Assembly (NCBI GenBank): GCA_029261875.1
Contig: JAJDAL010000024.1
Span: forward strand, 124,001 to 188,000
DNA length: 64,000 nucleotides
Source: Deltaproteobacteria bacterium
Lineage (GTDB): Bacteria; Myxococcota_A; UBA9160; JAJDAL01
Reading direction: 5' to 3'
In this document: positions 54,700 through 62,872 of the stretch, piece after piece
Numbering within the stretch: position 1 is the first letter of the stretch
How the letters are laid out: each line of letters starts with the position of its first letter
Notes under the pieces: generated by a model
What the model was told of the DNA's origin: nothing
What the model saw: the letters and a program-made list of their open reading frames with translations, nothing else
The model's database searches: none
Program-made: the position numbers and the translations under genes

Positions 54700-55458
54700 C
54701 TAGTGGGCAACCGCCACCGCTTCCGGCTCCTGGGTCTTCTCGCTCACCGGTAGCACCGGCTTCGCATCCATTCCGAGTCGGTTCTTGATGTCCGCGAGCT
54801 CTTCGCGAGCCGCTTCGCCGGCCGCTTCCTGTCGGATTTCCTGAATCCGCGCCTGCAAGCTCTCGTCCTCGATTTCCTGTTCCAGGCGACCCTCGCTCAT
54901 GGCGTGGGCCACGTGCTCACGCACGGTTTCCAGTGCACGCAGATCGCTCTCGACCGAGAGCCCCTCGAGGGCTTCCTGCACGCGACGGCGCATACCCGCG
55001 CTGGCCAGTGTGGCGAGGGCGCGAACTTTTTCCCGTTCGAGACCCCGGATTTCCTCTCGGAAGTGCGCGAGATTTCCCTTGGCCTCGTCCGCCTGGTTGC
55101 GCACGCCCTGGAGTTCCGCCTCGTTGCGGGTGACTTCCTGGGTCAGCGCCTGCTTGCGCGCCACCAGCACGAGGGCCACCTGATCGTCACCGCGGGTGAC
55201 CGCGCGCTTGATGTCGTCGTGCGTGCGCGCGAGTTCCGCGCGGCGTTCGGACAGCTCGGCCTCGATCTTGTTTCGCATGTAGAGGATGCCGGCGACGGCC
55301 TGTTTGAGGTCGCGGTATTGCTTGGTCCGCTCGCCGATCGCCTGCTCGTACACGGCCTGGGGATTCTCGGTCTCCCGGTCGCGTACCCAGACCGTGAAGA
55401 TGCCCCGAATCAAACTGTTGAGGCGTCCAAAGAGGCCTCGCGGGCGTTGGTTTGTCAT
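54700..55458 (-). CDS. pspA: PspA/IM30-family membrane-stress protein
   Basis: 252 residues from the ATG at 55458 (GGGAGG seven bases upstream). A nearly continuous coiled coil (about 30-225) with features of PspA/Vipp1: the N-terminal amphipathic helix region GLFGRLNSLIRGIF, then ENPQAVYEQAI and many Glu/Arg/Lys heptads. PspA oligomers bind stressed inner membrane and limit proton leakage. It follows a membrane histidine kinase by 14 bases, so it may be under that kinase's control rather than PspF/PspBC, which are absent here. A sigma-54-like promoter lies upstream of the operon. Confidence 0.9.
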   Translation of the reverse strand: MTNQRPRGLFGRLNSLIRGIFTVWVRDRETENPQAVYEQAIGERTKQYRDLKQAVAGILYMRNKIEAELSERRAELARTHDDIKRAVTRGDDQVALVLVARKQALTQEVTRNEAELQGVRNQADEAKGNLAHFREEIRGLEREKVRALATLASAGMRRRVQEALEGLSVESDLRALETVREHVAHAMSEGRLEQEIEDESLQARIQEIRQEAAGEAAREELADIKNRLGMDAKPVLPVSEKTQEPEAVAVAH

Positions 55459-55472
55459 CGTCGTTCCTCCCT

Positions 55473-56594
55473 TCATTCCTCGTTGCCGGGAATTCGGTTG
55501 TCAGGATCGGGCACCCCAAGCGGTGCCTCGGGCACCTCCAGCGGCGCCTTGGGAAAAGTCAGCTCGAACTCGGTGCCCTGTCCCAGTTTGGAATGAACCG
55601 AGATGGAGCCGCCGTGTGCGTCGACGAGTTTCTTGGAAATCGCGAGGCCCAGACCCGTTCCGTTGACCTTGGAGGTGTAGAAGGGTTGAAAGAGTCGCTC
55701 GATGCGTTCCGCGTCGATTCCGGGACCGTTGTCGCGGATGCGAACCCAGACTTCGTTTCCCGCGAGGTTTTCACCGGACAAGATCTCGATGCGCGGGCTT
55801 TCCGCACCGCGGGTTTCCAGGGCATCCAACGCGTTCCCGATCAAGTTGATCAAGACGCGTCGCAGTTTCTCCGGGTCCCCGTGCATGATCCCCTCGGTAT
55901 CGATGTCGCGGTGGACCTCCGCGCCGGTTTGCTCCAGCCGATCCGCCAGGGCTTCCACGGAAGCCTCGATCACCTCGGACATCCGCATGGGCGTAACCTG
56001 GATGTCTTGCTCTCGGGCGTAACGAAGTAAGTGAGACACCGAACGCTCCACGCGCTCGAGTTCTTCGAGGGCGACGTGAGCGTAATTGACGTTGTCATCG
56101 TGGGTGGGATCCTCACCCATCTGCTGCACCAGGCTCTTGGCAGCGGTGATGGGGTTCCGGATCTCGTGTGCAATGGATGCCGACAGCTGTTCCATGGAAC
56201 GCGCGTGTTCGCCCCCCATGGCGCGCCGCTCGCGGTTGACCGTGGTGGAGAGTCGCTGTTCGACTTCCTTTTCGATCCAACGATCGCGCAGCTTCGGCGC
56301 CACCAGGATCGAAAAATATTTGCGCACGATCTTGAATCCCCACAAGGCCGTGATGAAAACCCCGACGCCGCGCAGGAACACGATCAGGAGCGTCCCACCG
56401 ACGACGAACTTCAGGAGTTCACGGGCGAGGCGAACCTTGCGATCCGCGCGCTCGCGCGCGTCGCGATACACCCGCGCCTCGTCGGAAAGCAGGGCCGACT
56501 CTTCGGGAGAAAGTTCGCTCTCGTCCCATTCGTCGGCCTCGACATCGGCTTCGCGGTAATGCTTTCGGCGGTGTTTGCGGCGCTTGCGAGACAT
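55473..56594 (-). CDS. Membrane histidine kinase cotranscribed with pspA
   Basis: 373 residues from the ATG at 56594 with GGGAGG six bases upstream; an ATG at 56669 would lie at the predicted transcription start and is rejected. The N-terminus is strongly basic (MSRKRRKHRRKHYRE) and acidic after it. Two close membrane segments (about 61-75 and 77-90), then the HisKA His143 (SIAHEIRNP), and ATP-binding boxes NLIGNALDAL, DNGPGIDAERI, GTGLGLAISKK. No response regulator gene is adjacent, so the target may be remote or the kinase may act on PspA-linked stress. Sensor seems to face the membrane itself. Confidence 0.9.
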   Translation of the reverse strand: MSRKRRKHRRKHYREADVEADEWDESELSPEESALLSDEARVYRDARERADRKVRLARELLKFVVGGTLLIVFLRGVGVFITALWGFKIVRKYFSILVAPKLRDRWIEKEVEQRLSTTVNRERRAMGGEHARSMEQLSASIAHEIRNPITAAKSLVQQMGEDPTHDDNVNYAHVALEELERVERSVSHLLRYAREQDIQVTPMRMSEVIEASVEALADRLEQTGAEVHRDIDTEGIMHGDPEKLRRVLINLIGNALDALETRGAESPRIEILSGENLAGNEVWVRIRDNGPGIDAERIERLFQPFYTSKVNGTGLGLAISKKLVDAHGGSISVHSKLGQGTEFELTFPKAPLEVPEAPLGVPDPDNRIPGNEE

Positions 56595-56682
56595 GCGGAC
56601 CCTCCCGGAACGGCCTTCGAAGACCGCGGCCATCGGATTCGCCGTGGGATGTTGGGCTAATCGCGTCATGACTTACACCAAA

Positions 56683-56697
56683 GCAAGCCCCATGCCG
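56683..56697 (-). promoter_or_regulatory. Candidate sigma-54 promoter for the kinase-pspA operon
   Basis: Minus strand CGGCAT-GGGGC-TTGCT has GG at -24 and GC at -12 with correct spacing; the predicted start is near 56671. The E. coli psp operon is also sigma-54-dependent, which supports the assignment. The first base of the -24 box is C instead of T. Confidence 0.5.
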
Positions 56698-56828
56698 CAT
56701 TTCGATTCGAGCAAAATCAAGTAGTTACGAGGGCCTCGGCGCCACCGCGGTGCAGCTTCGGAACTTCAGGTGCAGCATTTCGACTGCGCTGCCGTCAGGT
56801 CCCCGGCGGGGCGCTAGTATCCGCCCCC

Positions 56829-57128
56829 ATGATCACCATTGGAATGAACTACAGCGTGCGGCCGGGCAAGGAAGAAGTGTTCGAATCCGCGTTCAAGAGT
56901 GTGCTCGAAGTGATGGAGTCCGCCGAAGGCCACGCCGACTCGGTGCTCTACCGAAGCGTCGGTGAAAATTCGCGCAACTATCTGATCGTGTCGCACTGGA
57001 CCGAGGAATCCGCGTTCAAGGAATTCATCGCGTCGGATCGCTTCAAGAAAGTCACGAACTGGGGCCGCGAAAACATCCTGGAAGGTCGGCCCAGCCACAC
57101 CACCTACCGCGAGAGCGACGCCACGTAG
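56829..57128 (+). CDS. ABM-type small monooxygenase-like protein
   Basis: 99 residues with a ferredoxin-like alpha/beta fold, typical of the antibiotic biosynthesis monooxygenase family. Phrases such as MNYSVRPGKEEVFESAFKSVL and YLIVSHWTEESAFKEFIASD match the group (which includes haem-degrading proteins), but no catalytic His/Asn/Trp set is certain. Preceded by a C-run and no ribosome site. The 3' end overlaps the convergent phosphoesterase by 25 bases. Role unknown. Confidence 0.75.
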   Translation: MITIGMNYSVRPGKEEVFESAFKSVLEVMESAEGHADSVLYRSVGENSRNYLIVSHWTEESAFKEFIASDRFKKVTNWGRENILEGRPSHTTYRESDAT

Positions 57129-58402
57129 AGGGGGTCCGATCCGGCGGCGTCGTAGAACTCCACGGTCAGGGTCGACGCCGTCGCGCTGAGGACTGCGTAA
57201 CCGCGACCGCTACGCGCCTCCTTCCGACCGGGCCCACCCGCAGCGAACTCCAGCCGGTGGGCGTGGGCGGGAATCGCATCCGCGAGCCCCAAGGCCCGGA
57301 ACAACCGATTGCTGCCGAGCAGATCCAAGCCGAAGCGCTTGACGCGCGATCGCGGACTGCCGGCCCCCACCACCAATTGATGATCGACACCCGGGTGGTC
57401 GAGGGCAATCCATTGCAGACTGTGATCGTGCCCCGACACCACGAGGTCGACGGGCTCGTTCTCGAAGACGCGATACAGGCCCCGTCGATAGGCACGATAT
57501 TCGAATTCGTAGAGATCCTGGGTTCCGATATTCGAAAGAAAGACCGCTTCTGCGAACTTCGAGAGCGGCCACAGCACCGTCTTGCGCAACCAATAGAGAT
57601 CTTTGTGGATCGCGGTGCCGAGCGAAGCGCCGTTGTGACTGCCGTAGCTTTCGAGGGGATGGTGGCTCGCCACGATGCGCCAAGCGTCCGGGTCTCTGGC
57701 GCGCACAGCCGCCAGCGTGCCTTGCAACGCGGGCAGGCTCGCGGCGCGAAACGCGGGATCATTGATCATCCGATGGCTATCGACGATCGCGATCGCGACA
57801 CCGGGCGCATCGATCACCGCGACCGGTTTCCGCCCGTCGAGTCCGCAACCCTCCGCCAGGTATTGCCAACCGACCTCTCCAAAAATCGCGCACGCGTTCT
57901 GGGTCGCGACCGGATCGCCGTAGTGATCGTGGTTTCCCGCGATCGCGACCACGGGGTTTCGCGGCAGCGCGTTTCGCAACGGCGCGAAGACCGCGTCGAA
58001 CTGCGCGCGCGGGGCACCGGGATTCTTGCAGCGGCGCGACGACTCCGTGCCGCCGTCTGGACACATCCCCAGCAATCCATCGCTGTAGAAGACATCGCCC
58101 AGTACGAAGATCGGTGCGGCGGGATTCGTTTGGAGTCGCCCGCCCAGGCCGCGCGCCAAGTCGACGGAGTCGGGATTCGGAACACCGATGTCGCCCAGCA
58201 GCGCGAGGGTGGGGCTGAGAGAAATCGGGGGAGAGTTCCCCGCATCCCCGATCCAGGTTCCGCGGAGCGCGGGAACGAACGTCGCGCACGAAGTCAGCCC
58301 AAGCGCGAGGGCACAGAAGAGTGCGGGACGGTGTGACACGCAGGCTGCGTAGCAGAACGCTTTCCTTCCCGAAAGCACCTCCGATGGATCCCGAGTGAAC
58401 AT
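57104..58402 (-). CDS. Calcineurin-like metallophosphoesterase lipoprotein
   Basis: 432 residues from the ATG at 58402. A GTG at 58339 would give a tighter lipoprotein signal (SHRPALFCALALGLTSC, with lipobox LTSC), so the exact start is open. Phosphoesterase motifs are GDIGVPNPD (where the usual GDxH is GDIG), LGDVFY, AGNHDHYG (GNHD), VASHHPLES and SGHDHSLQW (GHDH). It should bind two metals and hydrolyse phosphate esters outside the cytoplasm. The first motif lacks the His ligand, so metal binding may be altered. It is downstream of a second phosphoesterase lipoprotein, 23 bases away on the same strand. Confidence 0.82.
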   Translation of the reverse strand: MFTRDPSEVLSGRKAFCYAACVSHRPALFCALALGLTSCATFVPALRGTWIGDAGNSPPISLSPTLALLGDIGVPNPDSVDLARGLGGRLQTNPAAPIFVLGDVFYSDGLLGMCPDGGTESSRRCKNPGAPRAQFDAVFAPLRNALPRNPVVAIAGNHDHYGDPVATQNACAIFGEVGWQYLAEGCGLDGRKPVAVIDAPGVAIAIVDSHRMINDPAFRAASLPALQGTLAAVRARDPDAWRIVASHHPLESYGSHNGASLGTAIHKDLYWLRKTVLWPLSKFAEAVFLSNIGTQDLYEFEYRAYRRGLYRVFENEPVDLVVSGHDHSLQWIALDHPGVDHQLVVGAGSPRSRVKRFGLDLLGSNRLFRALGLADAIPAHAHRLEFAAGGPGRKEARSGRGYAVLSATASTLTVEFYDAAGSDPLYVASLSR

Positions 58403-58425
58403 GACTGTCTTGTCATTCGGGATCG

Positions 58426-60918
58426 TTAAGGGAGCACGTCCGCGTGTTCGTGTGCGAGGTCCGGATGGGCGTCGAGCCCGAAGTAGCGCATGAGCCAATA
58501 GGCGTGGAGATAGTCGATGGCGCTGGTGAGGTAGTTGTCGGGCGGTCCGGTGACCTGCCAGCGCAGCCGGGGATTCGCCTTCCACTGGTAGCTGTCCGGT
58601 CGGTACGCATCCACCCATTGGGGCTCTTCGGTGCGGACTTCGTAACCCGCCGGGCGCAACCGGTCTACGGTAAAACGCCGCAACTGCTCCACCCCTTGCA
58701 GCAACTCCCGATCCGCTTTGCTGCGAAGCCGGTCGCGTTCCTCGGGAAGTAGCCAGGAAGACAACACGGGATCGCGCAGCAGCGTGGACCACATGAAATT
58801 CACCAGGCTGTTCTTCTCGCCCTCGAGTACCGACATGCTCCAATAGAGCGTCCGGCCGAGTTCATAGAAGAACGCGGGATCCGCTTCGGCCTCGCCGTTT
58901 CCCAGGCGATGGATTTCCAACAGCAGTCCCAGAAACGCGGCGTTCACGAGATGATTTCGATCGTTCATGTCGCTCATGAAGACGCTCGTGCCGGCTCGCT
59001 GAGGCCGAATCAGCCAGTGACGCAGTGGGTCTTCGTAGTAGATGCGCTTGCCCCGAAGGTCGGCGAAATGCGTTTCGATGCGTTCGCGATCGGCCTGCGA
59101 GGCCGGCGAGGCCGGCGGAAACGCCTTCGCTGCACTGAGCATCGCGTAAGCGACTTGTGCGTTGAAGGGGACACCCAGGTTTCCCGGCAGAACGGGAGTC
59201 AGGTTTCCGTATCGAGTGGGTTTCCCGCGCTCGGTCACGCGGAAATCGTGTTCGATCAAATGCAATACCAGCGCGTTCAGATCCGTGCGTGCGCGTTCGC
59301 GAAGGGGCGGCGGAAGATCGTCGCCGGCTACCACCAAGAGCGTCGCGTATCCCAGAACCATCTGGTTGTAGGTTCCCTTGGCGGAGTCCCCGCGGTAGTG
59401 ATAGAGGACTCCGTTCTCGTCCCGATAAGGATGAACCGCGCGCAGGAACGGTTCGTCGCTCCGGACCACACAGCGCGCGGCGAGCCCGGATTCTCCCGTG
59501 GCCTTCACAAAGAAGCGAAGACCGTCCAGCTGGGTAGCGATGCGCTCCAACACCCGCGGGCTCTTCTCCGTCGCATACTCGTACGCCAAGGCCGCAAGCA
59601 GCGCACCGTTCCAGGTGGCCTGATCTGCACCACAGTCGAATTGGACCGACTCGTCGTTCGATCGGGGCAGCCACACCCTGGGCGAAACCCAGCCTTCTTG
59701 GGTCGTGTGGTAGTTCGCGATCTGCCAGGAAAAGAACTCCGCCTTGGCGCGCAACGAAACGTTTCGCGCATCGTCGCCTCGGGCGGCAAGCCAAGCGCGC
59801 TGGTATTCCCGCAGGGTTTGGGCACGGAGATCGCCCTGGGGTGGATCGGGATCCGCTGCGGAACGCGCGGAGCTCCGATTCGCGTCCCGGACTTCGAAGC
59901 TAGCCACATGGCTGGGCTCAGCTCGCCCATTCCAATGGGAAACGCTCTCGAACACCGAGACGAGCAGCCGCTGGCGCGATCCGGTCCCCTGCAAATCGAT
60001 CCGCGCGAATCCCAGCGCGCCGCGCGCAACGTGCGCGTCCGCGCTTCGCTCCGTGGGCTTCCGTACGGAAGAACCGCTACCGGCGATGACGTGCAACTGC
60101 GGTCCCGGCGGAGGAAACGGCCTCACCTCCAAGTGATGCTCGTGTCCAGCGGCGAGTACGTGTAGCGCAACGCCCGAATCGCGAACGGCTGCGAGCAGTG
60201 CCTCGGAATAGGCGCGGTCGTCCGGAGCTGCACCGGGCGAAACGTCCAGCGGATGATGGGCGGCGAGAATCCGCCAAGGACCTTCGGACCGGCGCAGCGC
60301 ACGCTCGACCCATTCATAAGCGCCGTCTCGGCGCAGCCTTTCGGAATCGACGAGCACCAAGCTGACGCCCGCCGGAAATTCGACGACTTCCGCTACGCCA
60401 TCGGGCACACGCCAGTTCGAAACGAAGAGCGGTATGGCGTGGCGTTGCAATTCGGGGCTGCCGGGCGTGTTGTAGTCGTGGTTTCCGAGCACGGCGTAGA
60501 GCGGCGGTCCCCGGCTTGCGTCAGAGGAAGCGGGACACGCGCTCGCCACTTCCGGAGCGCGAGGCCCGTCGAGCGCGACGAAATTGCAGTAGGGACCCAC
60601 GATGTTGGCGCGAATTCGCGGCACCAGCGCATCGGCGCGCAAGCCGTGGGGATAGAAGTTGTCGCCCAGGAATACGAGCGCATCCACGGGCGCGCGCTCG
60701 TCCTCCAGCGCGAGCGACCTCCCGACTGCGCGTTGACCCGAATTCTTGCGCCGCCACGATGGAGCCTGCCCCGTGTCACCGACCATCAAGAGCGAGAAGC
60801 GCGCGGGCGCGCGAAGCACTCCGGGCACGGCCACCGGCGGCGGTGCGCAGGCGACCAGCAGCGCGCCGCACAACAAGAGCGACGTGGAGCACGCGGTTGC
60901 GAATTTTCTTTGAATCAT
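58426..60918 (-). CDS. Lipoprotein: metallophosphoesterase fused to a large alpha-helical domain
   Basis: 830 residues. A lipoprotein signal has lipobox LLVAC (Cys24). The first ~330 residues hold a calcineurin-like phosphoesterase: GDTGQAP, LGDNFYP, VLGNHDYNT, AAHHPLDVS, AGHEHHLEV, with complete motifs apart from the GDTG (GDxH) start. The last ~480 residues are mostly helical with repeated Trp/Tyr and resemble an (alpha/alpha) toroid such as glycoside or lyase domains, but I cannot name the family (WQIANYHTTQEGW, FDCGADQATWNGALL, SYQWKANPRLRW). Fused phosphatase-toroid proteins are unusual. Start without Shine-Dalgarno. The paired gene downstream suggests joint function on phosphorylated polymers. 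Confidence 0.75.
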   Translation of the reverse strand: MIQRKFATACSTSLLLCGALLVACAPPPVAVPGVLRAPARFSLLMVGDTGQAPSWRRKNSGQRAVGRSLALEDERAPVDALVFLGDNFYPHGLRADALVPRIRANIVGPYCNFVALDGPRAPEVASACPASSDASRGPPLYAVLGNHDYNTPGSPELQRHAIPLFVSNWRVPDGVAEVVEFPAGVSLVLVDSERLRRDGAYEWVERALRRSEGPWRILAAHHPLDVSPGAAPDDRAYSEALLAAVRDSGVALHVLAAGHEHHLEVRPFPPPGPQLHVIAGSGSSVRKPTERSADAHVARGALGFARIDLQGTGSRQRLLVSVFESVSHWNGRAEPSHVASFEVRDANRSSARSAADPDPPQGDLRAQTLREYQRAWLAARGDDARNVSLRAKAEFFSWQIANYHTTQEGWVSPRVWLPRSNDESVQFDCGADQATWNGALLAALAYEYATEKSPRVLERIATQLDGLRFFVKATGESGLAARCVVRSDEPFLRAVHPYRDENGVLYHYRGDSAKGTYNQMVLGYATLLVVAGDDLPPPLRERARTDLNALVLHLIEHDFRVTERGKPTRYGNLTPVLPGNLGVPFNAQVAYAMLSAAKAFPPASPASQADRERIETHFADLRGKRIYYEDPLRHWLIRPQRAGTSVFMSDMNDRNHLVNAAFLGLLLEIHRLGNGEAEADPAFFYELGRTLYWSMSVLEGEKNSLVNFMWSTLLRDPVLSSWLLPEERDRLRSKADRELLQGVEQLRRFTVDRLRPAGYEVRTEEPQWVDAYRPDSYQWKANPRLRWQVTGPPDNYLTSAIDYLHAYWLMRYFGLDAHPDLAHEHADVLP

Positions 60919-61265
60919 TGGCCCGTTTCGAACGTCTCATAGGAGAGCGGCGACACCCGGTCGCGCGCCACCCCGATGTTCTCATCGGCGTTGTCGTGCC
61001 GCGACTTTCACCATCCGTTGCCGATCTCTTGCGCGTCCCACGCCCCAATCGGGTGTGAATCGATCCGCGCGGCAATCCCCGAGGCGAACGAACCGCGTCG
61101 GTGGAAACCCTTAGCCCTAGAAAGGAAAACAATTGCCCACGCATCGGCAAGTCGCGAGCGAAAGTCAGCCTTAAGTCGCTGATCTCTCGAACGCACTCGT
61201 GGCACGCAACTTGCGTTTGTAAGAATCAACAGAACCGGGACCTGGAGGGGCGATAGGAGGCAACC
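60919..61265. other. 347-base divergent intergenic region
   Basis: It lies between the starts of the phosphoesterase-toroid lipoprotein (minus) and the small lipoprotein (plus). It carries the candidate sigma-54 promoter at 61200-61214 and a ribosome site AGGAGG for the plus gene. I see no gene in it and no clear promoter for the minus gene. Confidence 0.6.
61200..61214 (+). promoter_or_regulatory. Candidate sigma-54 promoter for the lipoprotein gene
   Basis: TGGCACG-CAAC-TTGC matches the sigma-54 -24/-12 consensus (TGGCACG-N4-TTGC) exactly. The predicted transcription start is about 61226, 40 bases before the ATG of the lipoprotein. The strongest sigma-54 site in the window. Confidence 0.75.
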
Positions 61266-61823
61266 ATGCCTAGAAATCTACCCATCGGTGTTTTCGCAAT
61301 GCTCTCCCTCGGGGCCGCTTGCATGCTTCTCGCAGGCTGCGCCACCGACCTCGGAACCGGCGACCACGTCGTCAAAGAACTCAAGCAGAGCTACCCCATC
61401 ACGGTCGGCAAGCTGGTCAGTGCCCAGATGGATACCAGCAAGCGCCTCCGCATCTACCTACAGATCTGCCAGGACGCCACCCAGAATCACGTCGTGTGCG
61501 ACGAGTCTTCGTTCCGCGTCCTCGCCATGGTCGAAGCGGACAAGAAGAAAATCCTGCATCGCCTTGCCGATCGCTATCTCCAGGAAGGCAAGGAATACCC
61601 CGTCTACGTCTATGGACCCATGTGCGAAGGCTGGGAAGAGATGGTGATCGTTCCCCACTGCCAGAAGGCCGTGGCCATCGGAATCTTCGATCCGCATCTC
61701 CAGGAATACATCGTCTACTCGACCCTTCACGGTTCCGGTAGCTTCGTGGAGTCGGACGGGTTCAACTCGTTCCTCGAAGTGACGGGCAAAGCCGTGGGAA
61801 CGGCGAAGAAGGTGGTGAAATAG
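61266..61823 (+). CDS. Lipoprotein of unknown function, sigma-54 promoter
   Basis: 185 residues; ATG with AGGAGG six bases upstream. Signal peptide with lipobox LLAGC (Cys25). The mature part (about 26-185) is a soluble domain with no family that I recognise; it has four Cys in paired positions (QICQDA, HVVCDES, GPMCEGW, VPHCQ) that may form disulfides. It overlaps the next gene: TAG at 61821-61823 and a non-standard ATA at 61820-61822. A sigma-54 promoter indicates stress or nutrient control. Downstream esterase-like lipoprotein is probably cotranscribed. Confidence 0.8.
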   Translation: MPRNLPIGVFAMLSLGAACMLLAGCATDLGTGDHVVKELKQSYPITVGKLVSAQMDTSKRLRIYLQICQDATQNHVVCDESSFRVLAMVEADKKKILHRLADRYLQEGKEYPVYVYGPMCEGWEEMVIVPHCQKAVAIGIFDPHLQEYIVYSTLHGSGSFVESDGFNSFLEVTGKAVGTAKKVVK

Positions 61824-61882
61824 CCTACGGGACGAACGCACACGGCTGGAAGCATCGGCTTGTCCTCTTTGCACTGATCGCG

Positions 61883-62839
61883 ATGACGGGCTGCTCTACG
61901 CTTCCATCCCGAGACGAACGAACGCCGCGGGTGCAAACGCAACGCATCCGCGGTGTGGACTATCAACCGCTGCCTGCCGCCGCGGGATCCGCGGCGCCTG
62001 AAGCGCAGACCGTCGAGGATCACTGGCTCCTCCACACCTACAGCGCCCTGCATGGTGATCATTACCGCAACTTTCGCGTCGTATTGCCCGCGCAAGATGG
62101 AAGCGAGAGCGTCGCCCATTTCTCCGTACCCGAAGGAATGGGACCTCACCCAACCGTTCTCGTGTTTCCCATCCTCGCTGGATCCCACCTGGTTTCCGAA
62201 ATGCTCGGCAAGGTGCTGGTCGACCGAGGCTATGCGGTACTGCGTCTCGAACGCACGGAACTCTTTCCCGAACCGGAACGCGAAGCGGATTTCCCCCCCA
62301 TCGCAACCCGTCTGGCGGATTCGATCCGCGAAGGGCGCCGCGCCCTCGATTGGGTACTGCGCCAACCGGAAGTCGACCCCGAGCGAATCGGCGTCGCTGG
62401 CGTGAGCCTTGGGGGCATCATGGCCGCAACCCTGTTGGGAGTCGATCCGCGCGTCGATGCGGGGTTCTTCATCATGGCGGGCGGCGGGATCGCGGAGATT
62501 CTCTTCGACTCGCGCGAGAAACCGGTTCGATCTTTCCGGGATCGGGTCATGGCCCAGCGTGGACTCGCGAATCGAGAGCAATTCATCGCCGCCGCAACGC
62601 CCCATACCCAGGGCCTCGACCCCCTCACCTATGCGGGACAGGTCGAAACCAACCGGGTTCGATTGATCTCCGCACGCTTCGACCGGATCGTCCCCCCGGA
62701 ACGGACCCGAGACCTCTGGAGCGCATTCGGTGAACCCACCTGGCACCGGGTTCCCACCGGGCACTACAGCTTGATTCCCTTCTTCTGGTGGTCGGCGAAC
62801 CGGGGAGCCGATCATCTCGACGCGCGCTGGTCCCCATAG
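61883..62839 (+). CDS. Alpha/beta-hydrolase lipoprotein (esterase-like)
   Basis: 318 residues from the first ATG, but that ATG codes the Met of the lipobox (MTGC), so the true start is upstream. The frame extends to ATA at 61820, giving a fitting lipoprotein signal (WKHRLVLFALIAMTGC), and the ATA overlaps the previous TAG as ATAG. The hydrolase shows LVFPILAGS, nucleophile Ser in GVSLGGIMAAT, an Asp in SARFDRIVPPE, and His in PTGHYSLIPFFWW. It should cleave esters or thioesters at the outer or inner membrane surface. Length and fold resemble dienelactone-hydrolase/acyl esterase groups. Confidence 0.8.
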   Translation: MTGCSTLPSRDERTPRVQTQRIRGVDYQPLPAAAGSAAPEAQTVEDHWLLHTYSALHGDHYRNFRVVLPAQDGSESVAHFSVPEGMGPHPTVLVFPILAGSHLVSEMLGKVLVDRGYAVLRLERTELFPEPEREADFPPIATRLADSIREGRRALDWVLRQPEVDPERIGVAGVSLGGIMAATLLGVDPRVDAGFFIMAGGGIAEILFDSREKPVRSFRDRVMAQRGLANREQFIAAATPHTQGLDPLTYAGQVETNRVRLISARFDRIVPPERTRDLWSAFGEPTWHRVPTGHYSLIPFFWWSANRGADHLDARWSP

Positions 62840-62872
62840 CCGCGACGCGCCTCACCCGAGCGGGCACTCTCG

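Noticed and set aside
56595..56669. Upstream ATG of the pspA-linked kinase at 56669
   Set aside because: It lies at the predicted transcription start, and the ATG at 56594 has GGGAGG at proper distance.
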